Source: Bacteroidales bacterium
Lineage (GTDB): Bacteria > Bacteroidota > Bacteroidia > Bacteroidales > Bacteroidaceae
NCBI GenBank assembly: GCA_004555425.1
Contig: SFID01000063.1
Span: 1 to 13,685, forward strand
Direction of reading: 5' to 3'
Length of the DNA: 13,685 nt
A model generated the notes under the pieces. It was given only the letters and a program-made list of their open reading frames with translations, had not been told where the DNA came from and did not search any database. Positions 1 through 8,378 of this stretch are shown piece by piece. Every line of letters begins with the position of its first letter. Within the stretch, counting starts at the first letter, position 1. The position numbers and the translations under genes are program-made.

Positions 1-132
1 CCGAATGAAAAACAAAAAGATACGGTGCGAGAGGCGTAAAGACATCCAAGTCAATTTATAAAATATGATTCCTTTGAAACTAATTTATAGAACCTACCTC
101 AAGTATTCAAATCAAAAAAACATACCCATCCC

Positions 133-2196
133 ATGGAACAGCAATTCAAACGCACGCTGGTGACAGCCGCCCTGCCCTATGCCAACGGCGGTGTGCACAT
201 CGGCCACCTGGCAGGTGTGTACGTACCTGCCGACATCTACGTGCGCTATCTCCGCCTCAAAAAGCGCGATGTGTGCTTCATCGGCGGTAGCGACGAGCAC
301 GGTGTGCCCGTGACCATCCGCGCCCGCCAGGAGGGCATCCCCACGCAAGCCATCGTGGACCGCTATCACCAACTTATCAAGAACTCGTTCGAAGAATTCG
401 GCATCTCGTTCGACATCTACAGCCGCACAACCTCCGAAATCCACCATCAGTTTGCCTCCGACTTCTTCCGCACACTCTACGACAAAGGCGTCCTCGAGGA
501 GCACACCGAGGAACAATACTGCGACGAGGTGACGGGCGAATTCCTCACCGACCGCAACATCGTGGGCACATGCCCCCGCTGCGGTGCCGACAATGCCTAT
601 GGCGACCAGTGCGAAAAGTGCGGCGCCACCCTCTCGCCCGACGAACTCATCAACCCTACGAACAAGAACAACAAGGGCCACGGCCTCGTAAAGCGTCCCA
701 CGAAAAACTGGTACCTGCCCCTAGGAAAATACCAGGAGTGGCTGCGCCAGTGGATACTGGAGGAGCACAAGGAGTGGCGACCCAACGTCTACGGCCAGTG
801 CAAATCGTGGCTCGACATGGACCTGCAGCCCCGCGCCATGACGCGCGACCTCGACTGGGGCATTCCCGTGCCCGTGGAAGGGGCCGAGGGCAAGGTGCTC
901 TACGTATGGTTCGACGCACCCATCGGCTATATCTCCAACACCAAAGAACTCTGCGACAGCAACCCCGAGCGCTGGGGCACCTGGCAGCAGTGGTGGCAGC
1001 AGGAGGACACGCGTCTGGTCCACTTCATCGGCAAGGACAACATCGTGTTCCACTGCATCATCTTCCCAACCATGCTCAAGGCACACGGCTCGTACATCCT
1101 GCCCGACAACGTGCCCTCCAACGAGTTTCTCAACCTTGAAGACGACAAAATATCGACCTCGCGCAACTGGGCCGTATGGCTCCACGAATACCTCGTGGAT
1201 ATGCCTGGCAAGCAGGATGTGTTGCGCTACGTCCTCACGGCCAATGCGCCCGAAACGCGCGACAATAATTTCACCTGGAAGGACTTCCAGGCGCGCAACA
1301 ACAACGAACTCGTGGCTGTCTATGGCAACTTCATCAACCGCGCCCTGCAACTGACGAAGAAATACTACGACGGCGTGGTGCCCGCCTGCGGTGCGCTGAC
1401 GGATTTCGACCAGCAGACGCTGGGCGAGTTCCAGAACGTGAAGGCCGAAGTGGAGAAACTGCTCGAGGCATTCCGCTTCCGCGATGCGCTGAAGGAGGCT
1501 ATGAACCTGGCCCGTATCGGCAACAAATACCTGGCCGACAGCGAACCCTGGAAGGTCATCAAGACAGACCCCGAACGCGTCAAGACAATCATCCACATCG
1601 CCCTCCAGTTGGCCGCCAACCTGAGCATTGCCTTCGAACCCTTCCTCCCCTTCTCCAGTGCCCGCCTGCGCGAAATGCTGGCCATGGACACCTTCGAATG
1701 GGACAACCTCGGCCGCACCGACCTCCTCGCCGCCGGCCACCAACTGGGCACGCCCGCACTCCTCTTTGAGAAAATCGAAGACGAGGTCATCGAAGCGCAA
1801 ATCCAAAAACTCCTCGACACGAAAAAGGCCAACGAAGCAGCCAACTATCGCGCCAAGGACGTGCGCCCCGAAGTGGACTTCGAAACCTTCGAGCGCCTGG
1901 ATATCCGCGTAGGTACGGTCAAGGCCTGCGAACGTGTGCCGAAAATGAAGAAACTCCTCAAGTTCACCATCGCCGACGGCCTGGACGACCGCACCATCGT
2001 ATCGGGCATTGCCCAACACTACGAACCCGAGGACCTCATCGGCAAACAGGTGTGCTTCATCGCCAACTTCGCACCCCGTACCTTCAAGAACGGCCTCGTC
2101 AGCGAGGGCATGATTCTCTCGGCCGTGAACAACGACGGCACGCTGAGCGTCATCACCACCGACCGTCCCGTCCTGCCAGGCAGCGAGGTAGGATAA
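133..2196 (+). CDS. metG: Methionine--tRNA ligase (MetRS)
   Basis: Cytoplasmic class I aminoacyl-tRNA synthetase that charges tRNA-Met with methionine. The 687 residues match the usual length of the long bacterial form with a fused tRNA-binding domain. The HIGH signature is at residues 22-25 (VHIGHL). The connective-peptide zinc knuckle has CPRC at 147-150 and CEKC at 160-163, so one complete four-Cys site. The KMSKS equivalent is KISTS at 339-343. The C-terminal EMAP/Trbp111-like domain spans about 582-687 and contains the typical run RLDIRVGTV. The start is the ATG 10 residues before the conserved LPYANG segment. There is no Shine-Dalgarno sequence, as usual in Bacteroidetes. A one-mismatch -7 element (TTCCTTTG, 69-76) lies 57 bases upstream but has no clear -33 partner. 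No U-tract terminator separates it from the protease gene 81 bases downstream, so read-through is possible. Confidence 0.98.
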   Translation: MEQQFKRTLVTAALPYANGGVHIGHLAGVYVPADIYVRYLRLKKRDVCFIGGSDEHGVPVTIRARQEGIPTQAIVDRYHQLIKNSFEEFGISFDIYSRTTSEIHHQFASDFFRTLYDKGVLEEHTEEQYCDEVTGEFLTDRNIVGTCPRCGADNAYGDQCEKCGATLSPDELINPTNKNNKGHGLVKRPTKNWYLPLGKYQEWLRQWILEEHKEWRPNVYGQCKSWLDMDLQPRAMTRDLDWGIPVPVEGAEGKVLYVWFDAPIGYISNTKELCDSNPERWGTWQQWWQQEDTRLVHFIGKDNIVFHCIIFPTMLKAHGSYILPDNVPSNEFLNLEDDKISTSRNWAVWLHEYLVDMPGKQDVLRYVLTANAPETRDNNFTWKDFQARNNNELVAVYGNFINRALQLTKKYYDGVVPACGALTDFDQQTLGEFQNVKAEVEKLLEAFRFRDALKEAMNLARIGNKYLADSEPWKVIKTDPERVKTIIHIALQLAANLSIAFEPFLPFSSARLREMLAMDTFEWDNLGRTDLLAAGHQLGTPALLFEKIEDEVIEAQIQKLLDTKKANEAANYRAKDVRPEVDFETFERLDIRVGTVKACERVPKMKKLLKFTIADGLDDRTIVSGIAQHYEPEDLIGKQVCFIANFAPRTFKNGLVSEGMILSAVNNDGTLSVITTDRPVLPGSEVG

Positions 2197-2277
2197 GCAA
2201 GGCGCGCCGCGCCCGCCCTGCGCCGCACCGCGCCCACAGCACCCCAAAAGAAAAAAGAAAATCCAACCACCCCATCC

Positions 2278-4788
2278 ATGAAAAACCTAATCCCCCTGCT
2301 CCTGCTATTCTGGAGCCTGGCCACCACCCTCATGGCCATCCCCGCCGACCCGACGCCGCGCAAGGTGACGCAGCCCGACGGCACCACCGTCAGCATCGTG
2401 CTGAGAGGTGACGAGCATTTCTATTTCCACACGACAACGGACGGCATGCCCGTTGTGCAGGCAGCCAATGGCGCGTTCTACTTCGCCACCCTCAAGGACG
2501 GCCGCCTAGAAGCCAGCAGCCTCCTGGCCCGCGACGCCGACCAACGCACCACGGCCGACATCGCCTTCGTGGAATCCAACCGCACCTTCACCACGGCCGC
2601 ACTCAGCAATATGTGGCAGGAGCGCGTAACAACCAGAGCACAACTCACCCAAAGCCTGCGCCCACGCCTAGCCCCAGGAATGCACCGCGCACCTGGCACC
2701 ACGAGCGTCAATACGGGCAAGCGCCGCGGTCTGATTATCCTCGTAGAGTTCAAGGACAACGCCTTCCAGGCCAAACACTCCAAGGCTGAGTACACCGACA
2801 TGGCCAACCTCGAGGGCTACAACCGCAACAAGCACATCGGATCCGTTCACGACTACTTCTACGACGCTAGTTACGGACAGTTTGACCTAGAGTTTGACGT
2901 GGTAGGCCCCATCAAACTGAAATACAACATGTCGTACTACGGCGAGGACTCCTATACGGGCAGCATCGACATGCACGTCGGCGAAATGATTGTTGAAGCC
3001 ATTCAGGGAGCCGTGGGACAAGTGGACTTCTCGCAGTACGACTGGGACAATAATGGCGAAGTGGATCAAGTATATGTACTCTATGCCGGCTACGGCCAGG
3101 CAGGCGGTGCTTCGTCCTCAACCGTTTGGCCGCACGAGTTCTACCTTCAATACTCTTCCTATGGCAAAAAACTCTATGCGGGCGGTAAGTATTTCAACCA
3201 GTACTCCTGCGGCAACGAACTCTATGGCAACAGCGGCACCCAACTCGCTGGCATCGGCACACTCTGCCACGAGTATTCCCACTGCCTCGGTCTGCCCGAC
3301 TTCTACGACACGGCGGGCAACAACTTCGGTATGAGCAAATGGAGCGTTATGGACGGCGGCGTGTACAACAACTATACCTGCGTGCCCTGCCCCTATACAG
3401 CCTACGAGCGATACCTGAGCGGATGGCTGGAGCCTACCGAACTGGATGGCCCGACTATGGTCAAAGATATGCGCCCCATCACCGAGCACCCCGACGCCTA
3501 TATTATATATAACGATGGCAACCGCAACGAATACTTCATGCTCGAAAACCACCAGAAAACAGGCTGGGATGCCTACGCAGGTGGACACGGCATGCTCGTG
3601 ACCCACATTGACTACGACAGGAGTATCTGGGCGCAAAACGTCATCAACAATACGGCATCGCGCCAGCGCATGACCATCATCCCCGCTGACAACGCCTACG
3701 ACCAGACAACCCCTGGCTTTGCAGGCGACCCCTTCCCTGGTACAAAAGGTAAGACCTCGCTCACCGATGATACGACTCCCGCTGCCCGCGTGTACAACAA
3801 AAACACCACAACGGGCAACTACTACATGGGCAAGCCTATCACCAACATCACCGAAAAGAACGGCCTGATTTCCTTCTCCTTCATGGGAGCCGCTGTGCCC
3901 AACGCACCTACGTCGCTCACGGCTGAGGTTGTGACGGAGAATGGCTTCACCGCCAAATGGGATGCTGCCAGCAGTGCAACGTTCTACAACCTGCAACTGC
4001 GCGCCATGGAATCCGCTGACGTCAGCGAGTCTCTGCTAATTAGCGAAGACTTCAGCAAAATCACCGTTGCCACTGATGGTGCTTTCGACAAATCGAGCAA
4101 GATAGACACCCTCACAGCGCAGCCCGGATGGACAGCCTACAAGGTGTATGAAGGCAAAGAAAGCACGCTGAAAATGAGTACTGCCACGTACGCAGGCTGG
4201 CTTACCACACCGCTTCTCAACGCGCCCGCTGGCGGCAACGTAACGGTCGTATTTGAGCACATTGCCTACAATGGCGTACCCAGCACAACGATGGATGTCA
4301 TCCTGCTGGACGAAAACGACAATACCCTGGCCACACAAAACATTGAGATTGCCAACAATACCTACATTCTCAACTTCGCAGGCATCACAAAGAATTTCAA
4401 AGTGAAATTTGCACCCGCAGCACGTATCTACATTGACAACATCGCTGTCTATAGCGAAAAGTTTACAGGAGAACAACTAGGTGCTGGCGAAAGCATTTGG
4501 AACGACGCCCAAAAGTTCAACAATCTGACCGCCACCAGCCGCGTATTCACGGGCCTCGCCCAAGGCCGCTACGCCTTCCGCGTACAAGCAGGCAGCGACA
4601 ATGGTGTATCCGAATGGACCAAACCTGCCTACGTCACGCTAGGCTCACCATCGGGCATTGAAACCACCCTAGGAAAAGCGCCTGCCGCCCCCATCTACAA
4701 CATCAGCGGCCGCTACTGCGGCACAGATATCCAGCAACTCCCCGCAGGCGTATACATCCAAGCAGGCCGCAAGTTTATAGTGAAATAA
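2278..4788 (+). CDS. Secreted M6-family metalloprotease with Fn3, jelly-roll-like insert and sorting tail
   Basis: Predicted extracellular zinc endopeptidase of the immune-inhibitor-A (M6) family, 836 residues. The N-terminus is a signal peptide (a hydrophobic Leu-rich core, cleavage probably after LMA near residue 20), followed by a propeptide-like region of roughly 100 residues. The catalytic motif HEYSHCLGLPD is at 331-341, with H331, H335 and probably D341 as zinc ligands and E332 as general base. WSVMDGG (Met-turn, M358) follows. DWDNNGEVD at 255-263 looks like a calcium-binding loop. An Fn3-like domain opens at about 540 (NAPTSLTAEV) and appears to resume at about 745-788. A beta-rich domain of about 140 residues, resembling the cleaved-adhesin/choice-of-anchor fold, sits in between. 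The last about 40 residues (IYNISGRY, then AGVYIQAGRKFIVK) look like a type IX secretion C-terminal sorting signal. The substrate is unknown: host protein or diet protein are both possible. Codon use matches its neighbours. Confidence 0.9.
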   Translation: MKNLIPLLLLFWSLATTLMAIPADPTPRKVTQPDGTTVSIVLRGDEHFYFHTTTDGMPVVQAANGAFYFATLKDGRLEASSLLARDADQRTTADIAFVESNRTFTTAALSNMWQERVTTRAQLTQSLRPRLAPGMHRAPGTTSVNTGKRRGLIILVEFKDNAFQAKHSKAEYTDMANLEGYNRNKHIGSVHDYFYDASYGQFDLEFDVVGPIKLKYNMSYYGEDSYTGSIDMHVGEMIVEAIQGAVGQVDFSQYDWDNNGEVDQVYVLYAGYGQAGGASSSTVWPHEFYLQYSSYGKKLYAGGKYFNQYSCGNELYGNSGTQLAGIGTLCHEYSHCLGLPDFYDTAGNNFGMSKWSVMDGGVYNNYTCVPCPYTAYERYLSGWLEPTELDGPTMVKDMRPITEHPDAYIIYNDGNRNEYFMLENHQKTGWDAYAGGHGMLVTHIDYDRSIWAQNVINNTASRQRMTIIPADNAYDQTTPGFAGDPFPGTKGKTSLTDDTTPAARVYNKNTTTGNYYMGKPITNITEKNGLISFSFMGAAVPNAPTSLTAEVVTENGFTAKWDAASSATFYNLQLRAMESADVSESLLISEDFSKITVATDGAFDKSSKIDTLTAQPGWTAYKVYEGKESTLKMSTATYAGWLTTPLLNAPAGGNVTVVFEHIAYNGVPSTTMDVILLDENDNTLATQNIEIANNTYILNFAGITKNFKVKFAPAARIYIDNIAVYSEKFTGEQLGAGESIWNDAQKFNNLTATSRVFTGLAQGRYAFRVQAGSDNGVSEWTKPAYVTLGSPSGIETTLGKAPAAPIYNISGRYCGTDIQQLPAGVYIQAGRKFIVK

Positions 4789-4826
4789 AAGCGGAAGAAC
4801 TGCCAGAAACAGTTCCCCCGCTATCA

Positions 4827-4867
4827 GCAAGAAGGCTGTGCCGCGAATCGCGGCACAGCCTTCTTGC
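4827..4867. terminator. Bidirectional hairpin terminator between the protease gene and typA
   Basis: Perfect inverted repeat with 19-base arms (4827-4845 and 4849-4867) and an AAT loop. The arms begin GCAAGAAGG and end CCTTCTTGC. It sits between two convergent genes, 38 bases after the protease stop and 53 bases from the typA stop. The outer A/T-containing ends give a short T-rich 3' flank on either strand, so it can serve both genes. Confidence 0.85.
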
Positions 4868-4872
4868 ATCCT

Positions 4873-4899
4873 CTAGAATCTCTAGAAAATCTAGAAAAT
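4873..4899. repeat. Short 9-bp-period TCTAGA tandem array
   Basis: Three 9-base units in a row, CTAGAATCT, CTAGAAAAT and CTAGAAAAT, with CTAG at 4873, 4882 and 4891. The array lies between the terminator and the typA stop. Read on the plus strand in phase with the repeat, it gives Leu-Glu-Ser, Leu-Glu-Asn, Leu-Glu-Asn. It is a short version of the array at 8265-8372. Function unknown. Confidence 0.8.
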
Positions 4900-4920
4900 C
4901 AGCCCCCTTCGGCCCCCATC

Positions 4921-6723
4921 CTATTCCTCCTTATTAGCCCGCTTGCGAGCCAAATGATCCAGAATAACCTTACGCATACGCATAGACTTCGGCGTCACTT
5001 CCACATACTCGTCCTCCTTGATATACTCCAGTGCTTCTTCCAAAGAGAAGATAACGGGCGGGATAATACGAGCCTTGTCGTCGCTGCCCGAGGCGCGCAT
5101 GTTTGTCAACTGCTTAGCCTTCGTCACATTGATGACTAGGTCTTTCTCGTGGACATGTTCGCCAACGACCTGACCAGCATAGACCTCATCCTGCGGATGT
5201 ATGAAGAAGCGGCCGCGGTCCTGCAAGTGGTCAATACTATATGCGTAGGCCGTACCGCTCTCCATGGCAATCATTGAACCATTCGTACGGCGCTGGAGGT
5301 CACCTTTGTAGGGCTGGTACTCCTTGAAGCGATGCGCCATAATGGCTTCGCCCTGACTGGCCGTAAGGACGTTTGTGCGCAAACCGATAATGCCGCGCGA
5401 GGGAACGTTGAACTCAATATCTACGCGGTCGCCCATGCTCAGCATTGACGTCATTTCGCCCTTGCGGCGCGTCACCATGTCAATCATCTTTGAGGCAAAT
5501 TCCTCGGGCACGTTAATCATGAGTTCTTCAATAGGTTCGCAGCGCTCGCCGTCAATCGTCTTGTAGATTACCTGCGGCTGGCCGACTTGCAACTCGTAAC
5601 CCTCGCGGCGCATCGTCTCGATAAGCACGCTCAAGTGGAGCACGCCGCGGCCCGATACTACCCAGCGGTCGGCGCCTTCGGTTTTCTCAACGCGCAAGGC
5701 AAGGTCCTTCTCCAGTTCTTTCTCCAAGCGGTCGTTGATATGGCGAGAGGTGCAGAATTTTCCTTCCTTGCCGAAAAACGGCGAATCGTTGATGGTGAAC
5801 AGCATAGACATGGTGGGCTCGTCGATGGCGATGGTGGGGAGCGGTTCGGGGTTCTCGAAATCGCAAATCGTATCGCCAATTTCAAAACGCTCCAATCCGA
5901 TGACAGCGCAAATATCACCGCTCTCGACGGCATCGGTCTTCTGACGTCCCATTCCCTCGAAAGTATGCACCTCCTTGATTTTTACTTTTTCGGAAGTGCC
6001 GTCGCGGTGAGCGATTGTCACATTCATGCCTTCGGCAATCGTACCTCTGTGAACGCGACCTACGGCAATGCGGCCCGTATAATTGGAATAGTCGAGCGAA
6101 GTGATGAGCATCTGCGGCGTACCTTCGAGCTGCTGTGGCGCGGGAATGATTTCCACAATTTTGTCAAGCAGATAGTCGATGTTTTCCGTAGGCGTATTGT
6201 AGTCCTCTCCCATCCATCCGTTTTTGGCAGAGCCATATACAACGGTGAAATCCAGCTGATCTTCTGTTGCGCCAAGGTCGCACATAAGGTCGAATACCAT
6301 TTCGTACACTTCCTCGGGGCGACAGTTGGGTTTATCTACCTTGTTGACCACCACGATGGGCTTGAGACCAATCTGGAGAGCCTTTTGCAGAACGAAACGT
6401 GTCTGCGGCATGGGGCCCTCAAAGGCATCTACAAGCAAAATACAGCCGTCTGCCATATTTAGTACGCGCTCCACCTCGCCGCCAAAGTCGGAGTGTCCCG
6501 GAGTATCAATGATATTGATTTTTGTGCCCTTGTAGTTGATGGACACGTTCTTGGAGAGGATGGTGATACCGCGTTCGCGCTCCAAGTCGTTGTTGTCAAG
6601 GATGAGTTCGCCAGCGTTTTGGTTTTGGCGGAATAGGTTGCCGGCCATCAGCATCTTGTCCACGAGCGTTGTCTTGCCGTGGTCCACGTGCGCGATAATG
6701 GCGATGTTGCGAATGTCTTGCAT
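4921..6723 (-). CDS. typA: Translational GTPase TypA/BipA
   Basis: Ribosome-binding GTPase of the EF-G/LepA superfamily, involved in 50S assembly and stress or cold adaptation. Its 600 residues match the family length. The G-domain motifs are all present: G1 AHVDHGKT (11-18), switch I with RERGITI (about 49-55), G3 DTPGH (73-77), G4 NKVD (127-130) and a G5-like GSAKNG. Domain II, the EF-G-like domains III and V, and the BipA-specific C-terminus (EDEYVEVTPKSMRMRK, near the end) follow in order. The ATG at 6723 begins directly before the conserved IRNIAIIAHVDHGKT segment, so the start is secure. A consensus -7 element lies about 30 bases upstream. The gene is divergent from the glycosyltransferase and convergent with the protease. 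Nothing suggests truncation. Confidence 0.98.
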   Translation of the reverse strand: MQDIRNIAIIAHVDHGKTTLVDKMLMAGNLFRQNQNAGELILDNNDLERERGITILSKNVSINYKGTKINIIDTPGHSDFGGEVERVLNMADGCILLVDAFEGPMPQTRFVLQKALQIGLKPIVVVNKVDKPNCRPEEVYEMVFDLMCDLGATEDQLDFTVVYGSAKNGWMGEDYNTPTENIDYLLDKIVEIIPAPQQLEGTPQMLITSLDYSNYTGRIAVGRVHRGTIAEGMNVTIAHRDGTSEKVKIKEVHTFEGMGRQKTDAVESGDICAVIGLERFEIGDTICDFENPEPLPTIAIDEPTMSMLFTINDSPFFGKEGKFCTSRHINDRLEKELEKDLALRVEKTEGADRWVVSGRGVLHLSVLIETMRREGYELQVGQPQVIYKTIDGERCEPIEELMINVPEEFASKMIDMVTRRKGEMTSMLSMGDRVDIEFNVPSRGIIGLRTNVLTASQGEAIMAHRFKEYQPYKGDLQRRTNGSMIAMESGTAYAYSIDHLQDRGRFFIHPQDEVYAGQVVGEHVHEKDLVINVTKAKQLTNMRASGSDDKARIIPPVIFSLEEALEYIKEDEYVEVTPKSMRMRKVILDHLARKRANKEE

Positions 6724-6752
6724 ATAGGGAAAAATTCTAGTATTTCAGCGTG

Positions 6753-6760
6753 CAAATTTA
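6753..6760 (-). promoter_or_regulatory. Candidate -7 promoter element for typA
   Basis: The minus strand reads TAAATTTG, an exact match to the Bacteroidetes -7 consensus TAnnTTTG. It lies 29 bases before the typA ATG, which would give a leader of roughly 25 bases. I see no good -33 TTTG at the expected spacing. Confidence 0.55.
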
Positions 6761-6909
6761 CTATAATTGTAGGGAAAAGTCGTACGCGCAAAAGCGGTAA
6801 ATGGGCTTTGCCAAAAAATTACCTCCGATTTTGACGACAGGGGTCGGCAAAATGGGGACAAAACAGGGAAAATACGCGGTTGCAGATAGCCTTTGTAGGC
6901 AGTTTATAC

Positions 6910-6917
6910 TAACTTTG
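6910..6917 (+). promoter_or_regulatory. Candidate -7 promoter element for the glycosyltransferase
   Basis: TAACTTTG matches TAnnTTTG exactly. It ends only four bases before the ATG at 6922, so transcription would begin at or next to the start codon. A TTTG at 6892-6895 is upstream, but only 14 bases separate it from the -7 element, which is short for a -33 box. Confidence 0.5.
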
Positions 6918-6921
6918 CGGC

Positions 6922-8172
6922 ATGAAAGTACTCCTCGTAAATACCAAGGAAGGGGCTGGTGGTGCAGGAATTGCCGCCCGCCGATTGTTGCACGCTCTCC
7001 AGCACCACGGCCACGAGGCCCAGATGATGGTGCGCCTGCGCGAAACGGACGATCCCGCCGTTCTGTCGCTCCCCTCGGCTATGTGGGGCCGCACTTGCTT
7101 TATTATGGAGCGTCTGGGCGTTGTGCTGCGCAATCGCGGAAGCCGTCAGCGACTTTTTGCCATTGACCCTGGCACGTGGGGAACGGACTTGCGTTGCACG
7201 GAAGCCTTTCGCCGCGCCGATGTTGTGCATCTGCATTGGATTAACCAAGGGATGCTCTCGCTCAAGGGCCTTGGCCAACTGCTGGAAACGGAGAAGCGCA
7301 TCGTTTGGACGCTTCACGACATGTGGCCCTTTACGGGAATTTGCCACCATGCCGACACCTGTGGCCGCTGGTTGGAGAACTGCGGAGAGTGTCGGCTCTT
7401 ACAGCATCCCAGTGCCCACGACCTGTCGTACGATACGTTCTGCCGCAAGCGCGATGCTTATGCCCGCGGCCGCCTTCACATCGTTACGTGCAGCGACTGG
7501 CTGGCCAACCTCGCGCGGCAAGCCCCACTGCTTGCGGGCTGCGACATCCACAGCATTCCCAATCCGCTCGACACGGATTTCTATCAGCCTGGCGACAAAC
7601 TGGCAGCTCGCCAGCGCCTCGGAATTCCCAGCGAAACGCGCCTCTTGCTCTTTGTGGCATACAAGGTGACGGACGAGATGAAGGGGAGCAGTTATGTGCG
7701 CCGCGCTATGGAGCAGTTGGTGACCCAGGATGCCGACCTTCGTGGCGGTAGTGCCCCGCAGGGTATCGCCCTCGTAGGGCACGGTGCAGAAACCATGGCG
7801 CAGAGCATCCCAGCGCCCACCTACCCTTACGAATATGTGAGCAACGAGGCACTGATGCGCGACCTCTATCAAGCGGCCGACCTTCTTGTAATGCCCACTC
7901 TCATGGACAATCTGCCCAACACCGTAGCCGAGGCGATGGCTTGCGGCACACCCGTAGTTGCCTTCCGCATTGGCGGGCTCCCACAAATGATTCGCCACGA
8001 CGAGGATGGCTATCTAGCGGACTACAAGAGCCTCCCCGATTTCGTAGAAGGCATCCGCCACATCCTCCTCGCCCCTCACTACGACGCATATAGCCAAGCC
8101 GCGCGCCGCCATGCCGTAGAGGCTTACAGCGAAGCGGAAGTGGTGCGCCGCTATTTGGAGGTGTACGGATAG
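6922..8172 (+). CDS. GT4-family glycosyltransferase
   Basis: Predicted retaining GT-B glycosyltransferase (CAZy GT4-like, 416 residues), probably acting at the cytoplasmic face on a lipid-linked or cell-surface glycan. The N-terminal nucleotide-fold strand MKVLLVNT is followed by a Gly-rich loop (GAGGAGIAARRLL). HDMWPFTG at 132-139 leads into a cysteine cluster, C141, C147, C154 and C157, of the kind seen in WcaC-like transferases. The C-terminal donor-binding region has MPTLMDNLPNTVAEAMACGTPVVAF. In the usual E-x7-E pair the first position is Asp329 and the second Glu337. The start is fixed by the conserved N-terminus, even though the promoter element is only four bases away. No other polysaccharide gene adjoins it, so the acceptor cannot be inferred. 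It ends at a strong terminator. Confidence 0.9.
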   Translation: MKVLLVNTKEGAGGAGIAARRLLHALQHHGHEAQMMVRLRETDDPAVLSLPSAMWGRTCFIMERLGVVLRNRGSRQRLFAIDPGTWGTDLRCTEAFRRADVVHLHWINQGMLSLKGLGQLLETEKRIVWTLHDMWPFTGICHHADTCGRWLENCGECRLLQHPSAHDLSYDTFCRKRDAYARGRLHIVTCSDWLANLARQAPLLAGCDIHSIPNPLDTDFYQPGDKLAARQRLGIPSETRLLLFVAYKVTDEMKGSSYVRRAMEQLVTQDADLRGGSAPQGIALVGHGAETMAQSIPAPTYPYEYVSNEALMRDLYQAADLLVMPTLMDNLPNTVAEAMACGTPVVAFRIGGLPQMIRHDEDGYLADYKSLPDFVEGIRHILLAPHYDAYSQAARRHAVEAYSEAEVVRRYLEVYG

Positions 8173-8209
8173 GAGCGGAGTCTTTGGTGGGGGCGGCGCT
8201 TTGCGGGGT

Positions 8210-8252
8210 CCAAAAAAGGGAGATAGCCTGATTGGCTATCTCCCTTTTTTGG
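8210..8252. terminator. Bidirectional hairpin terminator after the glycosyltransferase
   Basis: Perfect inverted repeat with 19-base arms (8210-8228 and 8234-8252) and loop TGATT. The left arm starts CCAAAAAAGGG, and the right arm ends in CCC, six T and GG, so each strand has a U-tract in the 3' part of the stem. A run of eight G follows at 8254-8261. It lies 37 bases after the glycosyltransferase stop and also faces the minus-strand FKBP gene. Confidence 0.88.
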
Positions 8253-8264
8253 AGGGGGGGGAAG

Positions 8265-8372
8265 ATTCTAGGTTTTCTGGAAATTCTAGATGTTCTAGAT
8301 GTTCTAGATGTTCTAGATGTTCTAGAAATTCTAGCGTATCTTGATTTTCTGGAGATTCCGGAATTCCCGCGG
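8265..8372. repeat. Twelve-unit 9-bp tandem array built on TTCTAGA
   Basis: The CTAG core, or a one- or two-base variant (CTGG, CTTG, CCGG, CCCG), recurs exactly every 9 bases from 8268 to 8367. Four identical CTAGATGTT-type units are in the middle (8286-8321), and the units decay toward both edges. The array fills the space between the terminator and the FKBP stop codon. Read on the plus strand from 8265 in repeat phase, every unit is hydrophobic-Leu/Pro-x, mostly Ile/Val/Phe/Tyr-Leu-Asp/Glu. Several unit differences are synonymous (CTA, CTG, CTT). No ATG opens this frame, so expression is not supported. Confidence 0.9.
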
Positions 8373-8378
8373 GCTCGC

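Noticed and set aside
721..2247. Open frame of 508 codons on the minus strand, antisense to metG
   Set aside because: Same reason: MetRS motifs cover the plus strand fully, and no domain is seen in the antisense product.
4864..5139. Plus-strand ORF from a TTG that reads through the short TCTAGA array into typA antisense
   Set aside because: It starts inside the terminator arm and most of it is antisense to typA. There is no promoter and no homology that I recognise.
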